From Verrucomicrobiia bacterium (lineage in GTDB: Bacteria; Verrucomicrobiota; Verrucomicrobiia; Verrucomicrobiales; DEV007), in NCBI GenBank assembly GCA_030427505.1, contig JAUICH010000001.1:310001-374000 (forward strand): a stretch of DNA of 64,000 nt, read 5' to 3'. Within the stretch, counting starts at the first letter, position 1, and the number at the start of each line of letters is the position of its first letter. Of the stretch, positions 62,219 to 64,000 are shown piece after piece. The translations under genes and the position numbers were made by a program. Below the pieces are notes generated by a model. It was not told the DNA's origin. It saw nothing but the letters and a program-made list of their open reading frames with translations, and did not search any database.

Positions 62219-64000
62219 CTACTTCTCAAAATTCGGCGCTCCCGGGCTTCCGCCCGCCTCAATAAACGCCAGCAGATTCAGGATGTCTTCCTGGCTGAGG
62301 GTGTTGAGCAGGCCGGGCGGCATGGGGGAGATTTTGCTGGGCTGACGGGACTGGATGTTGGCTAGGGGGACTTCGGTTCGTTGCTGGGTGGCGGCGTCGG
62401 TGATGAGGGTCAGGTGATCGTCTGTTTCCTCAATCAGGCGGCCGTTGAGGGTGGTGCCGTCTTTCAGGGTGACGGAGGTGTTGTGATACTGCTCCATGAC
62501 GGTTTTCGAGGGATCGAGAATGGCCTCCAAAATGTCGCGGCGGCTGAAGCGGCTGGCCACGGCGGAGAGATCGGGACCGATGGCGCCGCCTTCGTTGAAC
62601 ATGCGGTGACAGGTCAGGCACATGGCATCCCGGAAAGCGGCTTTGCCTTGGGAATAGTCCCGGCCACGGGCGACTTCCTCCAGGTGAGGTTCCAACTCGG
62701 CGAGGGTCCACGCTTTCACGAAGGGCCGGATCTGCGGTGCGGCGGGCGGGGCGGTTTCGAAGTTGGCGATGATGGCCTCGCCCAAGGCGGCGCGTTCCGC
62801 TTCGGTGAGGGTGGCGACGGCGTCTTCTTTGAAGTTGGCGAGGTACTTGTAGAAGCTGACCCCGCCACGGTAGTTCGCGGCGGCGTGGTCGAACCAGGCG
62901 AAGTACTGTTTCCGCTGTTCGAGAGTCCAGCCGAATTTCATGTTCCGCAGCACGGTAATGTAGTGAATCTCCTCTTCCTGGGTCTTCGCGTTTTCGACTA
63001 AGGCCAGGCACTTGGCAATGGTGTCAGGGTGTTCCAGGAAGACCAGGAGGCGGGCGAGTTCCCGGTTGAGATCAAAGGCATCGTCCGGCGCGGGGAAGCG
63101 GGCGTTTAACTCGTTGCCCAAAGCGGTTCGAGTTTTCGCATCCGGCGGCCCGAGACGGCTAAAGGCGACCTGGTAGGTGCGGAGGAGCGAGAGCTTTTGG
63201 GGCTTGGACAAAGCGGGCCAATCCAATCGAGAAAGCAGGGTTAACAATTCGGGCAGATCTTCCCCACTGCCCAGGCGGGCCAGGGCGAGCATGGCGGTCA
63301 GGGTGGCGTCCGGTTCTTTTGGGTCCTGCGCCAGGGCGCGTGCTTTCCATTCCTCTACCGGCCGGGTTTCGAGAGCCACGCGGGAGGCGTAGCGGAGCCA
63401 GCGGTCGCCGTCGCCTAGGTGATCCCAGGCGGTTTCGTACGTCATTTCCCGGCGCCGTTTGCGGGCTGCCGCGCCTTCGGATTCTTCAGAAGTTGAAAGA
63501 GTGGGCTCGGTCTTGTCCTTCCCGGTGTAGGTCACGCGGTAAAGGGCGGACTGGGTGTCGTTTCCGCCGGTGATGAATATCAAGGCGCCGTCGTCCGCGA
63601 AGGCGAGGTCCATGGCGTTGAGCGGTTTGCCCTCGGCGAAGATCTTAAAGTCCCCCCGGTAAGTGGCGCCGTCGGGTTCGGTGAAGACCGCGTAAATCTT
63701 CCCGTATGCCCAGTCGCACATGAGGAGGGCGTCTTTCCAGGGCTGAGGGAAGTGGCTGGCATAGGCGAACTTCACGCCGCAGGGCGAGCCGAGGCCAATG
63801 TCCGTGATCGGGGGCAGGGAGTCCGGGTAGTAGTAAGGCCACTTGCCGGTGCCTTCGCGGTGGCCGTAGTCGCCCCCTGGCACCAGGTGATAGACGCGGG
63901 TGGGGCGGTACCAGGGCAGGCCGATGTCGTACTCCATATCCGCGTCGTAGGTGAAAAGCTCGGCGTCGCGGTTGAAGGCCAGGCCGTAGGGATTTCGGAG
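62219..64000 (-). CDS. PVC-type membrane-bound dehydrogenase/haem-binding protein, C-terminal part (partial)
   Basis: The minus-strand frame is open to the window edge and continues beyond it, so the N-terminus (and any signal peptide) is missing. At least 594 residues are visible. The first part reads as a beta-propeller of the sugar-dehydrogenase type (NPYGLAFNRDAELFTYDADMEYDIGLPWYRPTRVYHLVPGGDYG, DLAFADDGALIFITGG). A HEAT-like helical middle follows, then a C-terminal single-haem cytochrome domain with CXXCH (CLTCHRMFNEGGAIGPDLSAV) and a DPSKTVMEQYHNTSVTLKDG segment. This is the architecture annotated in PVC bacteria as membrane-bound dehydrogenase or haem-binding protein; activity unproven. 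An internal ATG at 63937 is not the true start. Confidence 0.85.
   Translation of the reverse strand, partial: LRNPYGLAFNRDAELFTYDADMEYDIGLPWYRPTRVYHLVPGGDYGHREGTGKWPYYYPDSLPPITDIGLGSPCGVKFAYASHFPQPWKDALLMCDWAYGKIYAVFTEPDGATYRGDFKIFAEGKPLNAMDLAFADDGALIFITGGNDTQSALYRVTYTGKDKTEPTLSTSEESEGAAARKRRREMTYETAWDHLGDGDRWLRYASRVALETRPVEEWKARALAQDPKEPDATLTAMLALARLGSGEDLPELLTLLSRLDWPALSKPQKLSLLRTYQVAFSRLGPPDAKTRTALGNELNARFPAPDDAFDLNRELARLLVFLEHPDTIAKCLALVENAKTQEEEIHYITVLRNMKFGWTLEQRKQYFAWFDHAAANYRGGVSFYKYLANFKEDAVATLTEAERAALGEAIIANFETAPPAAPQIRPFVKAWTLAELEPHLEEVARGRDYSQGKAAFRDAMCLTCHRMFNEGGAIGPDLSAVASRFSRRDILEAILDPSKTVMEQYHNTSVTLKDGTTLNGRLIEETDDHLTLITDAATQQRTEVPLANIQSRQPSKISPMPPGLLNTLSQEDILNLLAFIEAGGSPGAPNFEK

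Overview
The window looks like a 64 kb chromosomal segment of a high-GC bacterium of the PVC superphylum, most likely a Verrucomicrobiota member. The lineage clues are a 51-residue protein matching the Chlamydia/Verrucomicrobia small basic protein family (25176-25331), a PVC-style secreted protein combining c-type cytochrome, WD40 and coiled coil (46717-49908), the C-terminal part of a PVC-type membrane-bound dehydrogenase/haem-binding protein (62219-64000), and many genes with no clear Shine-Dalgarno sequence. There are no rRNA, tRNA, phage, IS or CRISPR features.

Layout. 1-5044: an EF-hand secreted protein and an animal-type haem peroxidase (minus), divergent from an OmpR-type response regulator and a histidine kinase with a very proline/glycine-rich periplasmic insert. 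5069-9070: the threonine-branch genes hom-thrC-lysC. 9071-14336: ketopantoate reductase-like, two lineage-specific proteins, a histone-deacetylase-fold amidohydrolase and a 1 kb repeat-rich intergenic region (REP-like inverted repeats and a 9-bp minisatellite). 14337-20355: a lipoate ligase-like protein, a pair of xanthine-dehydrogenase-like proteins that have lost nearly all cofactor motifs, and a secreted sialidase. 20369-29905: CoA-ligase-like protein, cupin, acs, pseudouridine synthase, small basic protein, TPR protein, recO, prfB with the programmed +1 frameshift, a C39-like peptidase and trmD. 29980-32843: two small related proteins and two tandem TPM-domain proteins, one carrying a 10-G tract. 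32851-38037: a GldA/GldF/GldG/DUF4340 ABC system. 38273-46691: sucA-sucB, DUF368 and DUF502 membrane proteins and a polar amino-acid ABC transporter. 46717-53980: the cytochrome/WD40 protein, an AsmA-like protein and a WalJ-type metallohydrolase with a sliding-clamp-like C-terminal motif. 54243-62116: an aldonate catabolic cluster (IlvD/EDD dehydratase, DHDPS-family dehydratase, ketoglutarate semialdehyde dehydrogenase, TIM-barrel isomerase) divergent from TRAP permease genes. 62219-64000: the PVC haem-binding protein.

How they fit together. The dehydratase, DHDPS-family enzyme and semialdehyde dehydrogenase form the lower part of a Weimberg-type route that ends at 2-oxoglutarate. Sialidase, TRAP permease and secreted dehydrogenase-type cytochromes suggest a heterotroph that degrades glycans. 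The most unusual locus is the intact but cofactor-stripped xanthine dehydrogenase-like pair (15139-19047). The second is the QPDLF motif in the tail of the WalJ-like nuclease-fold protein. No complete new defence or mobile system was recognised.
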